Shown here in pieces: positions 7,985-15,689 of a stretch of 15,733 nt of DNA. Under the pieces are notes generated by a model that saw only the letters and a program-made list of their open reading frames with translations, was not told the DNA's origin and did no database searches. Position numbers and translations under genes: made by a program. Within the stretch, counting starts at the first letter, position 1; the number at the start of each line of letters is the position of its first letter. Origin of the DNA: Desulfuromonadaceae bacterium (lineage in GTDB: Bacteria; Desulfobacterota; Desulfuromonadia; Desulfuromonadales; SZUA-401); the NCBI GenBank assembly GCA_003246035.1, contig QKBP01000109.1, positions 1 to 15,733 of the forward strand. Reading direction: 5' to 3'.

Positions 7985-8013
7985 AATCTAATGCCGTCGG
8001 CCGCTTTTGTCAA
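7985..8013 (-). promoter_or_regulatory. Sigma-70 promoter for the FmdB-type gene
   Basis: On the minus strand a consensus TTGACA (8008-8013) lies 17 bases from TAGATT (7985-7990, four of six matches). The -35 element begins just after the stop of the outer-membrane protein gene. Predicted start near 7978, leader about 24 bases. No terminator was seen between the upstream gene and this promoter. Confidence 0.8.
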
Positions 8014-8017
8014 GGGA

Positions 8018-8998
8018 TCACCAGGCGTAGCCGAAGTGCAGGTTGGCGAAGCAGTAGGCGTAGGTGTCGCTGCTGGTGATCGCGGTGCTGCAACCGGCAT
8101 TGCTCTCCAGGGTGAGGTGGTCGGTGAACCAGCCGCGCAGCTGCAGCTCGGCGAGGTAGGCCTCCTTCTCCTCCTTCGCGGCGTCGAAGGGTTCGATAAT
8201 CTGCAGGCCGGGACCGGCGAGCAACCGGACGATCCAGTCGTCATCGGCGAAGGGGGTGGCGATCCCGGCGAGCAGGAAGTACTCCTGCAGGCGCTCCGGG
8301 CTGAAGTAGGTGTCGCTCGGCCGGGAGGCGTCGAGGATCCGACCCTTGAGCTGGAGGTGGAGCCACTCGGGCTTCTCGGGATAGTAAACCAGACGTACGA
8401 TCCCGCCCTCGCGGCGGTTGCCGTCGCTGAAGTCCTGGGCGAGCAGCGCCCCGACCAGGACCAGAGACGGGGTGAGGGAGTAGTCGGCCGAGAGGCCGTA
8501 CGTGTCGACCTTGACCCGCTCGCGAATCGCCCGCACCGTATCGACCAGCTCCCGTTCCTCGAACAGTTCGAGATACCAGTCGGGGTGGGGGCGGGCCGAG
8601 ACATTCGCCGCGCCGAGCAGAGGGTCCCAGTCGTCCCCCTGCAGCTGCTCGAGGCGTGCGTCGAAGCTCCAGACCTTCGGGGTCTTGCAGCGCAGTGCCG
8701 CGCGCGCCACGTCGAAGCGCTCCTTCTCGGTCACCTCCCGGAGCACGCTCCCCCCGCCCGGGCCGGGGGCGCTGACGAGAACCGGGAGGTCCTCCCAGTA
8801 GCCGCGCGTGCCGCCGGCGAGGTCAAGCTCCCAGTGAAGTGCATCGCCGGCCCGGTATCGGTAGCCGGCCATCACCCGCTCGTGACCACTCACGTCGCCG
8901 TCACGGGTGACGCCAGATTCGAGGTAGACCCGGTCGGCCTGTGCGGGGGCGGCGAGGACGAGTAGCAGTACGATCAGGAACGAGACGCGTTGGTTCAT
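8018..8998 (-). CDS. Putative outer-membrane beta-barrel protein, possible exopolysaccharide exporter
   Basis: The product is 326 aa. A clear signal peptide (residues 1-21, hydrophobic FLIVLLLVLAAP, cleavage after AQA) sends it to the envelope. The rest alternates short amphipathic strands with turns, such as VMAGYRYRAGDALHWELDLAG and LQLRGWFTDHLTLESNAG, and ends in FGYAW, an aromatic C-terminus as in outer-membrane barrels. DFSDGN (189-194) and YFSPERL (231-237) resemble, from memory, the barrel part of PgaA-type poly-GlcNAc porins, but no TPR domain is present and the chain is much shorter. Three cysteines occur (104, 303, 316). Its ATG overlaps the stop of the upstream glycosyltransferase (ATGA, with GGGGA five bases ahead), which supports a joint role in polysaccharide secretion. 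The family assignment is tentative. Confidence 0.72.
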   Translation of the reverse strand: MNQRVSFLIVLLLVLAAPAQADRVYLESGVTRDGDVSGHERVMAGYRYRAGDALHWELDLAGGTRGYWEDLPVLVSAPGPGGGSVLREVTEKERFDVARAALRCKTPKVWSFDARLEQLQGDDWDPLLGAANVSARPHPDWYLELFEERELVDTVRAIRERVKVDTYGLSADYSLTPSLVLVGALLAQDFSDGNRREGGIVRLVYYPEKPEWLHLQLKGRILDASRPSDTYFSPERLQEYFLLAGIATPFADDDWIVRLLAGPGLQIIEPFDAAKEEKEAYLAELQLRGWFTDHLTLESNAGCSTAITSSDTYAYCFANLHFGYAW

Positions 8999-10416
8999 TT
9001 GGTTCCCCAGTTCTTGCGTAGGTTGAAGAGTTCCGCGAGGTAGCCGGCGGTGCTCGCCGGGGCCATCATCACCTGGTAGGTGAGCATGTAGAGGATCAGC
9101 CCGAGAAAGTGCTTGCGGACCCGCAGGCCGTAGTGGGCGAAGATGCGCCGCTGGTGGAGGAACATGGTGGCGTTGAGCAGGATCATCAGCGGGATCAAAA
9201 ACAGGGTCATCAGCCCGACCACGGCGTAGAAACGGAAGAAGACCGCGGCGATCAGGCCGGGGATGAAGAAGAACAGGAAGGCCGCGTCGAGATAAGGGAA
9301 GAGCATGTTGAGATAGACGAACGGCGAGAAGGGGCGCAGCCGGATGAACAGCAAAGGGTGCTTCTTGAAGGCCTCGATCAGCCCCCGCGCCCAGCGCTTG
9401 CGCTGACGGAAGAACTGTAGGTAGGTCTCCGGCACGTGGGTAAAGACGAAGGCGTTTTCGGCGTAGCTGACCCGGTAGCCGCGTTCATGCAGCGCCCAGG
9501 TCAGGACGATGTCCTCACCGACCGTGTTTTCCCAGCCGCCCACCGCCTCGATCGCCTCGCGCCGGTAAGCGGAGAAGGCCCCCTGGGCGACCAGGGTCCC
9601 CTGGAACAGCGACTGGATCCGCTTGACCACCGAGATGCCGAGGAAGTAGTCCCACTCCTGCAGGCGGGTCAGCAGGTTGAGCCGCGAGTTCTGCACCAGC
9701 ACGGTGCCGGCCACCGCGCCGGCATGGGGCGGACCGTCGATCAGCGCGACCACGATCCGCGCCAGGCTGTCGCGATACATGGTGGTGTCGGCGTCGATGG
9801 TCACCAGGATGGCGTGGCGGGATTCGCCCAGACCCCGGTTGAGGGCCGCGGCCTTGCCGCGGTTGGTCTCCTGGCGGAGCAGGCGCAGGGTCAGCCGGTC
9901 CTTCCCCCGGGCTTCCTGGATCACTCTCTCCACCTCTTCGGCGGTGGCGTCGACGGAGCCGTCGTCGATGACGAGCACCTCCAGCTCACCCGGGTACTTC
10001 TGGTGCAGCACCGACTCAAGGGTGGCGCGGATGTCCCGCTCCTCGTTGAAGGCCGCGATCAGCAGCGTGACCCCGGGGAGGGTCTCGTGCAAGGCGTAGA
10101 TCGGGCGTCGGTCGATCAGCAGTCCGCAGATCAGGAAGGCGTTGGCCCAACCGGGAATGATCGCGATCCCGAGGACGATCAGCAGCGCGACCGGCCAGTT
10201 GAACAGTGCAGAGAGTTGGTGGAACCAGGGAATCGCCAGCCAGCTGCAGAGGGCGACCCAGGCGAAGGAGACCAGGATCGCCAGCCCCAGCTTGACGCGC
10301 ACCGGGAGGTAAAAGCGCCGGAAGGGCTGCCAGTTGGAGCTCGTACGTTGGGGGGGGGTAGGATTGGGCATGCTGCGATCCGTCTCCGGGGATATCTCCC
10401 CAGGGTTTTCAGGCAT
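8995..10416 (-). CDS. PgaC-like processive family 2 glycosyltransferase (copy 1)
   Basis: This is a membrane-embedded GT2 synthase of the poly-beta-1,6-N-acetylglucosamine synthase/cellulose synthase type, 473 aa. It has two N-terminal membrane segments (about 42-65 and 75-101) and a cytoplasmic catalytic domain with DDGS (151-154), DAD (208-210), GED (300-302) and the processive-synthase QRKRW motif (338-342). Three or so C-terminal membrane segments follow (about 371-395, 398-420, 436-455). All catalytic motifs are intact. The sugar donor cannot be read from sequence. The ATG at 10416 follows the second glycosyltransferase by 21 bases with only a weak AGG site. Met16 (10371) is an alternative start, since the first 30 residues are polar and poorly conserved in the sister copy. 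The 3' end overlaps the outer-membrane protein gene. Confidence 0.9.
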   Translation of the reverse strand: MPENPGEISPETDRSMPNPTPPQRTSSNWQPFRRFYLPVRVKLGLAILVSFAWVALCSWLAIPWFHQLSALFNWPVALLIVLGIAIIPGWANAFLICGLLIDRRPIYALHETLPGVTLLIAAFNEERDIRATLESVLHQKYPGELEVLVIDDGSVDATAEEVERVIQEARGKDRLTLRLLRQETNRGKAAALNRGLGESRHAILVTIDADTTMYRDSLARIVVALIDGPPHAGAVAGTVLVQNSRLNLLTRLQEWDYFLGISVVKRIQSLFQGTLVAQGAFSAYRREAIEAVGGWENTVGEDIVLTWALHERGYRVSYAENAFVFTHVPETYLQFFRQRKRWARGLIEAFKKHPLLFIRLRPFSPFVYLNMLFPYLDAAFLFFFIPGLIAAVFFRFYAVVGLMTLFLIPLMILLNATMFLHQRRIFAHYGLRVRKHFLGLILYMLTYQVMMAPASTAGYLAELFNLRKNWGTK

Positions 10417-10437
10417 GTAGCGCCTAGGTTGCAGATA

Positions 10438-11883
10438 CTATAGCAAACGCCGGCGGTGTTGGAAGATCCTAATTGTCCGCCTGCGACGCGCCGGCACGTG
10501 TGGGGTGTCGGTCTCTCCCTGACTGTGCGGCTTGGTCCCCCACTGCTTGCGGGTGTTGAACAGCTCCGAGAGATAGCCGCTGAGGCTGGCCGGAGCCATG
10601 ATGAGCTGGTAACTGAGCATGTAGAGCAGCAGGCCGAGTGTGTTCTTGCGGATGTGCAGGCCATAGCGGCGGAAGATGCGGCGCTGGTAGAAGAACATGG
10701 TGGTGTTGACCAGCACCATCAGCGGCAGCAGGTAGAGGGTCATCATCCCGACCAGCAGGTAATTGTGAAAGCCCAGGGCGGCGATCACCCCCGGGACGAA
10801 GGCGAACAGGAACGCCGCATCGAGGTAGGGGAAGAGCGCGTTGAGGTAGACGAACGGGGTGATCAACCGTGGTCGCCAGAGCAGCGATGGGTGGCGCTTG
10901 AAGGCCTCGAGCAGGCCGCGGGCCCAGCGCTTGCGCTGGCGGTAGAACTGGCCGTAGCTTTCGGGGACGTTGGTGAAGACGAAGGCGTTTTCGGCGTAGC
11001 TGACCCGGTAGCCGAGCTCGTGCAGTCCCCAGGTCAGGACGATGTCCTCGCCGACGGTCGGTTGCCAGCCGCCGGCTTGCTCGAGCGCCTCGCGGCGGTA
11101 GGCGGAGAAGGCCCCCTGGGCGACCAGCGTCCCCTGGTACAGGGACTGAATCCGTTTGACCACGGCGATGCCGAGGAAGTAGTCCCACTCCTGCAGTCTG
11201 GTCAAAATATTGTCACGGGAATTGCGGACCAGCACGGTGCCGGCGACTGCGCCGGTCCTCGGTGGCCCATCGACCAGGGTGGTGACGAGGTTGGCCAGGG
11301 CGTTGCGGTAGAGGAGGCTGTCGGCGTCGAGGCTGACCACCACCTGGTGCCGGGCTTGGGTCAGGCCGAGGTTGAGGGCCGCCGCCTTGCCGGCGTTGGG
11401 GGACTGCCGGAGCAGCTTCAGGGTCAGGCCGGGGCGACACCCTGTTGCGGCGATGATCTCTTCGACGATGTCCGCGGTGGCGTCGCTCGAGCCGTCGTCG
11501 ATGACGATGATCTCGACCTGCCCGGGATAGTGCTGCCTGAGGATAGATTCAATGGTTTCGTGTATATAGGCCTGCTCGTTGTAGGCCGCGACGAGCAGGC
11601 TGACGGACGGGAGCCGTTCATGGCAGCGGTAGACCGGACGTCGGTCGACGAGCAGGCCGCAGATCAGGAAGGCGTTGGCCCAGCCCGGGATCAGAGCCAC
11701 CCCGCAGACGACCGCCAGGGTCAGAGGGAGGCCGAAGGCCGCGTTGAGATCGTGGATCCAGGGACTGGCGATCCAGGTGCACAGGGCGACCCAGGCGCTC
11801 GAAAGGAGCAGAGCGAGCCACATCTTGCTGCGGATGGAGAGGTAAAGACGTGTGTACGGGCGTGCGTTGGCCGAGGTTTTCAT
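10438..11883 (-). CDS. PgaC-like processive family 2 glycosyltransferase (copy 2)
   Basis: This is a close paralogue of the next gene, 481 aa, with the same layout. It has two N-terminal membrane helices (about 21-40 and 52-79), the catalytic signatures IDDGS (Asp129/Asp130), DAD (186-188), GED (278-280) and QRKRW (316-320), and C-terminal membrane helices. It probably polymerises an activated sugar and moves the chain across the inner membrane. The ATG at 11883 is chosen because GGGAG (11891-11895) lies seven bases upstream. The frame extends to 11931, but that part overlaps the 5' leader hairpin and is not conserved. Unlike its paralogue, which stops after NWGTK, it continues for 30 residues after QWGTK with a strongly basic tail (RRRRTIRIFQHRRRLL). 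A candidate sigma-54 promoter precedes it, so it leads a three-gene unit. Confidence 0.9.
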   Translation of the reverse strand: MKTSANARPYTRLYLSIRSKMWLALLLSSAWVALCTWIASPWIHDLNAAFGLPLTLAVVCGVALIPGWANAFLICGLLVDRRPVYRCHERLPSVSLLVAAYNEQAYIHETIESILRQHYPGQVEIIVIDDGSSDATADIVEEIIAATGCRPGLTLKLLRQSPNAGKAAALNLGLTQARHQVVVSLDADSLLYRNALANLVTTLVDGPPRTGAVAGTVLVRNSRDNILTRLQEWDYFLGIAVVKRIQSLYQGTLVAQGAFSAYRREALEQAGGWQPTVGEDIVLTWGLHELGYRVSYAENAFVFTNVPESYGQFYRQRKRWARGLLEAFKRHPSLLWRPRLITPFVYLNALFPYLDAAFLFAFVPGVIAALGFHNYLLVGMMTLYLLPLMVLVNTTMFFYQRRIFRRYGLHIRKNTLGLLLYMLSYQLIMAPASLSGYLSELFNTRKQWGTKPHSQGETDTPHVPARRRRTIRIFQHRRRLL

Positions 11884-11911
11884 TGCTTGGCTCCCTTTCG
11901 ACCCGGAGCGA

Positions 11912-11933
11912 TCGTGCCAAGATGTCGGCACGA
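11912..11933 (-). promoter_or_regulatory. Inverted repeat in the leader of the glycosyltransferase unit
   Basis: TCGTGCC (11912-11918) and GGCACGA (11927-11933) form a 7-bp palindrome with an 8-base spacer. It lies between the candidate sigma-54 start site (near 11955) and the ATG at 11883. It could be an RNA hairpin or a protein-binding operator; the sequence does not decide. Confidence 0.45.
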
Positions 11934-11965
11934 ATCGTCACTATTTTGGTCCTATTTGAGGGTAG

Positions 11966-11981
11966 AGCAATTAGTGGGCCA
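11966..11981 (-). promoter_or_regulatory. Candidate sigma-54 (RpoN) promoter of the glycosyltransferase/OMP unit
   Basis: On the minus strand the sequence TGGCCCACTAATTGCT matches the -24/-12 consensus TGGCAC-N5-TTGCW at every position except one. GG and GC are separated by exactly ten bases. It lies 15 bases after the stop of the upstream gene. Predicted start near 11955 gives a leader of about 70 bases. No sigma-70 element of comparable quality was seen in this interval, and no activator site was identified. Confidence 0.68.
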
Positions 11982-11995
11982 GAAATATCAGGTGG

Positions 11996-13912
11996 TTAGA
12001 AAGGAGTGCGGGCGAAATGCCGCTTGGTGGCGTCCTGGAGCTTGCCGACGGCGCTGAATGCCTCTTTGAGCAGGTCCTGCTCGGTGCGGGTCAGCGCCTT
12101 CGGGTCGAGGTAGTGGCAGGGCTCCTCCCCCTGCTCGACCAACTCGATCTCGTTGCGCAGGCGCAGGAAGGAGAGGGCCTCGAAGGCCGCGCGGATGTGT
12201 TCGGCGGTCTCGGCGGAGAAGACGTTGCGCTCCACCAGGGCGGTGAGGCGCTCCATGGTCGGGAGGGCGTTGAGCTCCTCCTCGAGGGCGAACATGCGGA
12301 TGCAGTCGACCAGGTAGACCAGCCCCCCCTGCTTGAGGGAGAGCTTCCCCTTATGCTCGCCGCTCTTCTCGGTGATGAAGCGGCCGAGCAGGCTGACCGG
12401 CGCCTTGTGGCGCAAGTCGAGCGACATCATGTGGTAGAGGAAGCCGGGGAAGGCGGCGAGCAGGCGGTGCACCAGCTCGCGCAGGTCCTCCGCCAGCGCG
12501 GCGTCGCCGGCCAGCGGCACGAAGTCGAAGAAGATCGAGCTGTAGCGGACCTTCTGCGGTTCGGGGTTGTTGACCCAGTCGGCGAGACGCTCCTGCCAGT
12601 CCTTCAGGCGTCCCCGCCAGGCCGGGTTGCTGACCATCACCTCGCCGGCGCAGAGCGGGTAGCCGACCTCGGCGAGGGCGTTCACCAGGCGCTCGGCCAG
12701 CGGGTTGAAGAAGGCCTCGATCTCGGGGAGGCGCGCCTCGGCGACGTCCTCGAAGATGAAGCCGTTGTCCTGGTCGGGGCCGAGCAGCATCTCGCGGCGG
12801 CCGCCGCTCCCCATCAGCAGGAAGCAGTAACGCACCTCGGGCTGCACGTGCCCTTCGGCCAGGTAGCCCTCGAGGACCAGGTCGAAGACCCGGCGGATCA
12901 GGCGGTGGTGGATGTAGGAGAGGATCTCCATCACCTCGGGGGTGCTACGGGTCTCCGAGAGCAGGCCGCGCGCCACGGTCACCACCTCGCGGCGGATCGC
13001 GGCGAGGCGTGCCAGGTCGCTCTCCTCGCGGATGCTCCCGACCAGCAGCATGGCCTTCTGGCTGCGGTAGCGCATCAGGTCGCGCAGGGTGACGATCCCG
13101 ACCAGGTTGGCCGCGTCGTCGACCACCGGCAGGTGGCGGATGCGCTGGGCGGTGAGGTAGGCCATCGCCTCGTACATGTAGGTGTCGGGCTTCATGGCGT
13201 GGGGGTGCGGGGTCATCACCTCGCCGGCGGTCATTTCCGCGCCATGGGGGTTCTCGGCGGCGACCACCTTGGCGACCAGGTCGCGCTCGGTGATGATACC
13301 GATCACCTTGCGCTTGCGCTCCACCACCAGCAGGGCGTCGACCTTCTTCTCGGTCATGCGCCGCGCCACCTCCTGTACGCTCACCGCGGTCGTGCAGGTC
13401 TCGACCGGTACGGTCATGATCTCGGAGAGGCGCTTCTTGAAAGGGTAGGCCTCCATCTGGGTGAGGGCCTTGGTGGAGTGCTCGGCGACGATCTCCGAGT
13501 AGAGGTTGCGGACCCGCGAGAGGACGATGCGGGTGAAGTACTCGCTGATGCGCGGGTACTTGCGCGCGGCTTCGCGCAGGGTCGCCTCGGGGATCCGGAA
13601 GCAGCTGGTGGCGACCGAGGTGCGCGCGCCGCCGGTGTAGGCCTCGGCGGTAAAGATCGGGGTGCCGCCGAAGAATTGCCCTTCCTTGCGGAAGTCGAGG
13701 ACCATCTCTTCGCCGCCGGGGGTGTGCACGACGATCTCGACGATCCCCTCCTTGATCACGTAGAGGAAGCCGGTCGGCGGGTCGTTGTGGTGGAAGATGT
13801 AGTGGTGCGCGGGGTATTTCTCGAGCGTGGCGGTCGCGCTCAGCTCCGCGAAGATCTCCTCGGGGAGGGCGTTGAACGGCTCGCTGTCCTTGAGGTGGCG
13901 GATCAGGCCCAT
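11996..13912 (-). CDS. cNMP-binding / CBS-pair / DUF294 nucleotidyltransferase-like protein
   Basis: This is a cytoplasmic 638-aa signalling protein with four modules: a cyclic-nucleotide-binding-like beta barrel (about 13-135), two CBS domains (about 165-220, PVETCTTAVSVQEVARRM, and 230-285, VMTPHPHAMKPDTYMYEAM), the DUF294 nucleotidyltransferase-like domain with MGSGGRREMLLGPDQDN (367-383), and the DUF294 C-terminal helical domain (about 475-625). The family is related to GlnD/GlnE-type transferases. Its members are often encoded beside acetate/sodium symporters, as here, and probably regulate them. In the ligand cassette the sequence reads FFGGTPIF, without the Glu of the classical cAMP-binding FGE motif, so the ligand may differ. 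The ATG at 13912 has GGAG five bases ahead and a good sigma-70 promoter upstream. Confidence 0.92.
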   Translation of the reverse strand: MGLIRHLKDSEPFNALPEEIFAELSATATLEKYPAHHYIFHHNDPPTGFLYVIKEGIVEIVVHTPGGEEMVLDFRKEGQFFGGTPIFTAEAYTGGARTSVATSCFRIPEATLREAARKYPRISEYFTRIVLSRVRNLYSEIVAEHSTKALTQMEAYPFKKRLSEIMTVPVETCTTAVSVQEVARRMTEKKVDALLVVERKRKVIGIITERDLVAKVVAAENPHGAEMTAGEVMTPHPHAMKPDTYMYEAMAYLTAQRIRHLPVVDDAANLVGIVTLRDLMRYRSQKAMLLVGSIREESDLARLAAIRREVVTVARGLLSETRSTPEVMEILSYIHHRLIRRVFDLVLEGYLAEGHVQPEVRYCFLLMGSGGRREMLLGPDQDNGFIFEDVAEARLPEIEAFFNPLAERLVNALAEVGYPLCAGEVMVSNPAWRGRLKDWQERLADWVNNPEPQKVRYSSIFFDFVPLAGDAALAEDLRELVHRLLAAFPGFLYHMMSLDLRHKAPVSLLGRFITEKSGEHKGKLSLKQGGLVYLVDCIRMFALEEELNALPTMERLTALVERNVFSAETAEHIRAAFEALSFLRLRNEIELVEQGEEPCHYLDPKALTRTEQDLLKEAFSAVGKLQDATKRHFARTPF

Positions 13913-13955
13913 GGGGACTCCACGTCAGTGAAATTCGCTCTCTGAAGCGCGCCTC

Positions 13956-13984
13956 ATCTTAGCGGCAAGCCACTGAAATGGCAA
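13956..13984 (-). promoter_or_regulatory. Sigma-70 promoter for the cNMP/CBS/DUF294 gene
   Basis: On the minus strand TTGCCA (13979-13984, five of six) and TAAGAT (13956-13961, four of six) are 17 bases apart, in the 109-base gap after the symporter gene. Start near 13949 and a leader of about 36 bases. The gene can therefore be expressed independently of the symporter. No terminator was seen after the symporter. Confidence 0.7.
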
Positions 13985-14021
13985 GGGGCTCACCGATGTG
14001 GGAGGAAATCACAGCCTCGTC

Positions 14022-15686
14022 TCAGACCTGGTCGCGGGGGTCGGGGAGGTTGTGCAGCCGACACAGGACCCGGTCCATCCGCTCCGCCGCGGGGCCCCGG
14101 ACTTTGTGGTCGGTCAGGCGCGAGACCACGATGTTGATCGTGAAGGCGAGGGGGCAGATCAGCAGCGCCGAGGAGGTGGCCGGGAGCAGGCCGGTGGCCT
14201 GGAACAGTGGCAAATCGGCGATCCAGCCGGCCATCGCCAGCAGGGTCATGACCAGGCCGAAGCTCATCCCGGCCAGCGCCCCGTATTTGTTGGAGCGGCC
14301 GTCCCAGATCGCCAGCACCGTGGCGGGGAAGATCGTGTTGCCGGCCAGCGCGAAGGCCATCGCCACGATCTGGGCGATCAGCGCCGGCGGGTTGAGGGCG
14401 GTGATCACCACGATCGCGCAGAGGATCACGGTGAACATCCGGCCGACGAACAGCGCCTCCTTGTCGGTGCTGTTCGGCTTGAAGATCGTGGTGTACCAGT
14501 CGTGGGCGATCGCCGAGGCCCCGGCGACTAGCAGTCCGGCCACGGTCGAGAGCCCGGCGGCCATGGCCCCGGCGGCGAGGTAGCCGACGAAGGCGATCCC
14601 CAGCCCGGCCTTCTCGGGGGCCGAGAGAATGATCACGTCGGCGGCGTCCTTGACCAGCGGGTTCCAGAACTGCCCGAGCACGGCGTAGGCCGGCGACGAC
14701 CAGTAGAGCAGACCGATAAAGAACAGTCCCCAGAGCACCGACTTGCGGGCGATGTCCTCGTTGCGCACGGTGTAGAAGCGGATCATGATGTGCGGCAGGC
14801 CGGCGGTGCCGACCATCAGGGTGAAGACCAGGGCGAGAAAGTGGTAGATGTCGGTTACCCCCCAGGGCATGAACAGCCGACGCATCTCCTCGGCCCGCTC
14901 CGGATCGAGTGTCGTGCCGTGGACCTTCCCCTCCATCAGCCCCGAGAGGATGCTGCCGTACTCGAACTGCGGCAGCACCCCGGCGGCGCCGGCCTTCTTG
15001 GCCAGCACCCACAGCGGGACCAGGAACGCCGAGATCAACACCACATACTGGATCTGCTGGTTGCGGGTCACCCCCGACATCCCCGAAATCAGCATGTAGG
15101 CGCAGACCACCCCGGCGGCGAAGAAGACGCTGACGGTGTAGTTCATGCCGAAGATCCAGCCGCAGATCAGGCCGATCCCCTTGAACTGGGCGGTCGAGTA
15201 GGTGATGGCGATGATCACCGTCACCCCGGCGGCGATCAGGCGCACCCCGTGGCTGTCGAAGCGGTCGCCGAGGAACTCGGGGATGGTGTACTTGCCGAAG
15301 CGGCGGATCTGCGCCGCGACCAGGCAGAGCAGCAGCACGTAGCCGCCGGTCCAGCCGATGATGTAGCCGAGCCCGAACCAACCCTTGAGGTAGAGCAGGC
15401 CGGCCACCCCCATGAACGAGGCGGCGCTCATCCAGTCCGAGGCGATCGCCGCACCGTTGCCGAACTTGCCGATGCCGCGCCCGGCGACCCAGTAGCCCGA
15501 GGTCTCCGAGACCCGGGAGAAGACCCCGACGCCGATGTAGACGGCGAGCAGGGCGAGCATGATCATCGCCGGGATGCGCTTGAACCCCGGGGTCACCTGG
15601 AAGAGTTCGCCGCCGGCGGCGTAAGCCGCGACCGATCCGGCCAGCAGGGCGAGAAGAACGAGAAGGAACGTGAGGGTACGGGGCAT
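14022..15686 (-). CDS. Sodium:solute symporter, VC_2705/ActP-like (probable small carboxylate uptake)
   Basis: This is an inner-membrane SSS-family transporter of 554 aa. It has an N-terminal hydrophobic signal-like segment (about 5-24), as in ActP, and then about 13 membrane helices. Family signatures are SDWMSAASFMGVAGL (83-97), GWTGGYVLLL followed by RRFGKYTIPEFLGDRF, MVGTAGLPHIMIRFYTVRNE (291-310) and the sodium-site helix GAMAAGLSTVAGLLVAGASA (373-392). These resemble the VC_2705 subfamily more than E. coli ActP. Acetate or a similar short carboxylate is the likely substrate, but this is inference from the family. The start ATG has GGGGAGA about nine bases upstream and follows the preceding stop by 3 bases. 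The C-terminus is soluble (LTDHKVRGPAAERMDRVLCR). Confidence 0.92.
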   Translation of the reverse strand: MPRTLTFLLVLLALLAGSVAAYAAGGELFQVTPGFKRIPAMIMLALLAVYIGVGVFSRVSETSGYWVAGRGIGKFGNGAAIASDWMSAASFMGVAGLLYLKGWFGLGYIIGWTGGYVLLLCLVAAQIRRFGKYTIPEFLGDRFDSHGVRLIAAGVTVIIAITYSTAQFKGIGLICGWIFGMNYTVSVFFAAGVVCAYMLISGMSGVTRNQQIQYVVLISAFLVPLWVLAKKAGAAGVLPQFEYGSILSGLMEGKVHGTTLDPERAEEMRRLFMPWGVTDIYHFLALVFTLMVGTAGLPHIMIRFYTVRNEDIARKSVLWGLFFIGLLYWSSPAYAVLGQFWNPLVKDAADVIILSAPEKAGLGIAFVGYLAAGAMAAGLSTVAGLLVAGASAIAHDWYTTIFKPNSTDKEALFVGRMFTVILCAIVVITALNPPALIAQIVAMAFALAGNTIFPATVLAIWDGRSNKYGALAGMSFGLVMTLLAMAGWIADLPLFQATGLLPATSSALLICPLAFTINIVVSRLTDHKVRGPAAERMDRVLCRLHNLPDPRDQV

Positions 15687-15689
15687 GGC

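Noticed and set aside
7991..8007. GCCG-A-CGGC palindrome after the outer-membrane protein gene as its terminator
   Set aside because: The loop is a single base, no T tract follows, and the sequence lies in the spacer of the next promoter.
11902..11918. TGGCAC in the glycosyltransferase leader as a second sigma-54 site
   Set aside because: The expected TTGC at -12 is absent (CTCC is found), and TGGCAC is explained as part of the palindrome.
10456..12057. A 533-codon plus-strand open frame over a glycosyltransferase gene
   Set aside because: It is an antisense shadow; the minus strand carries all GT2 catalytic motifs and a ribosome-binding site.
12017..13945. A 642-codon open frame on the plus strand, antisense to the cNMP/CBS/DUF294 gene
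   Set aside because: It is a composition shadow of a high-GC gene. The product is a low-complexity string of G, L, H, V, E and D without motifs, while the minus-strand frame has four recognisable domains.
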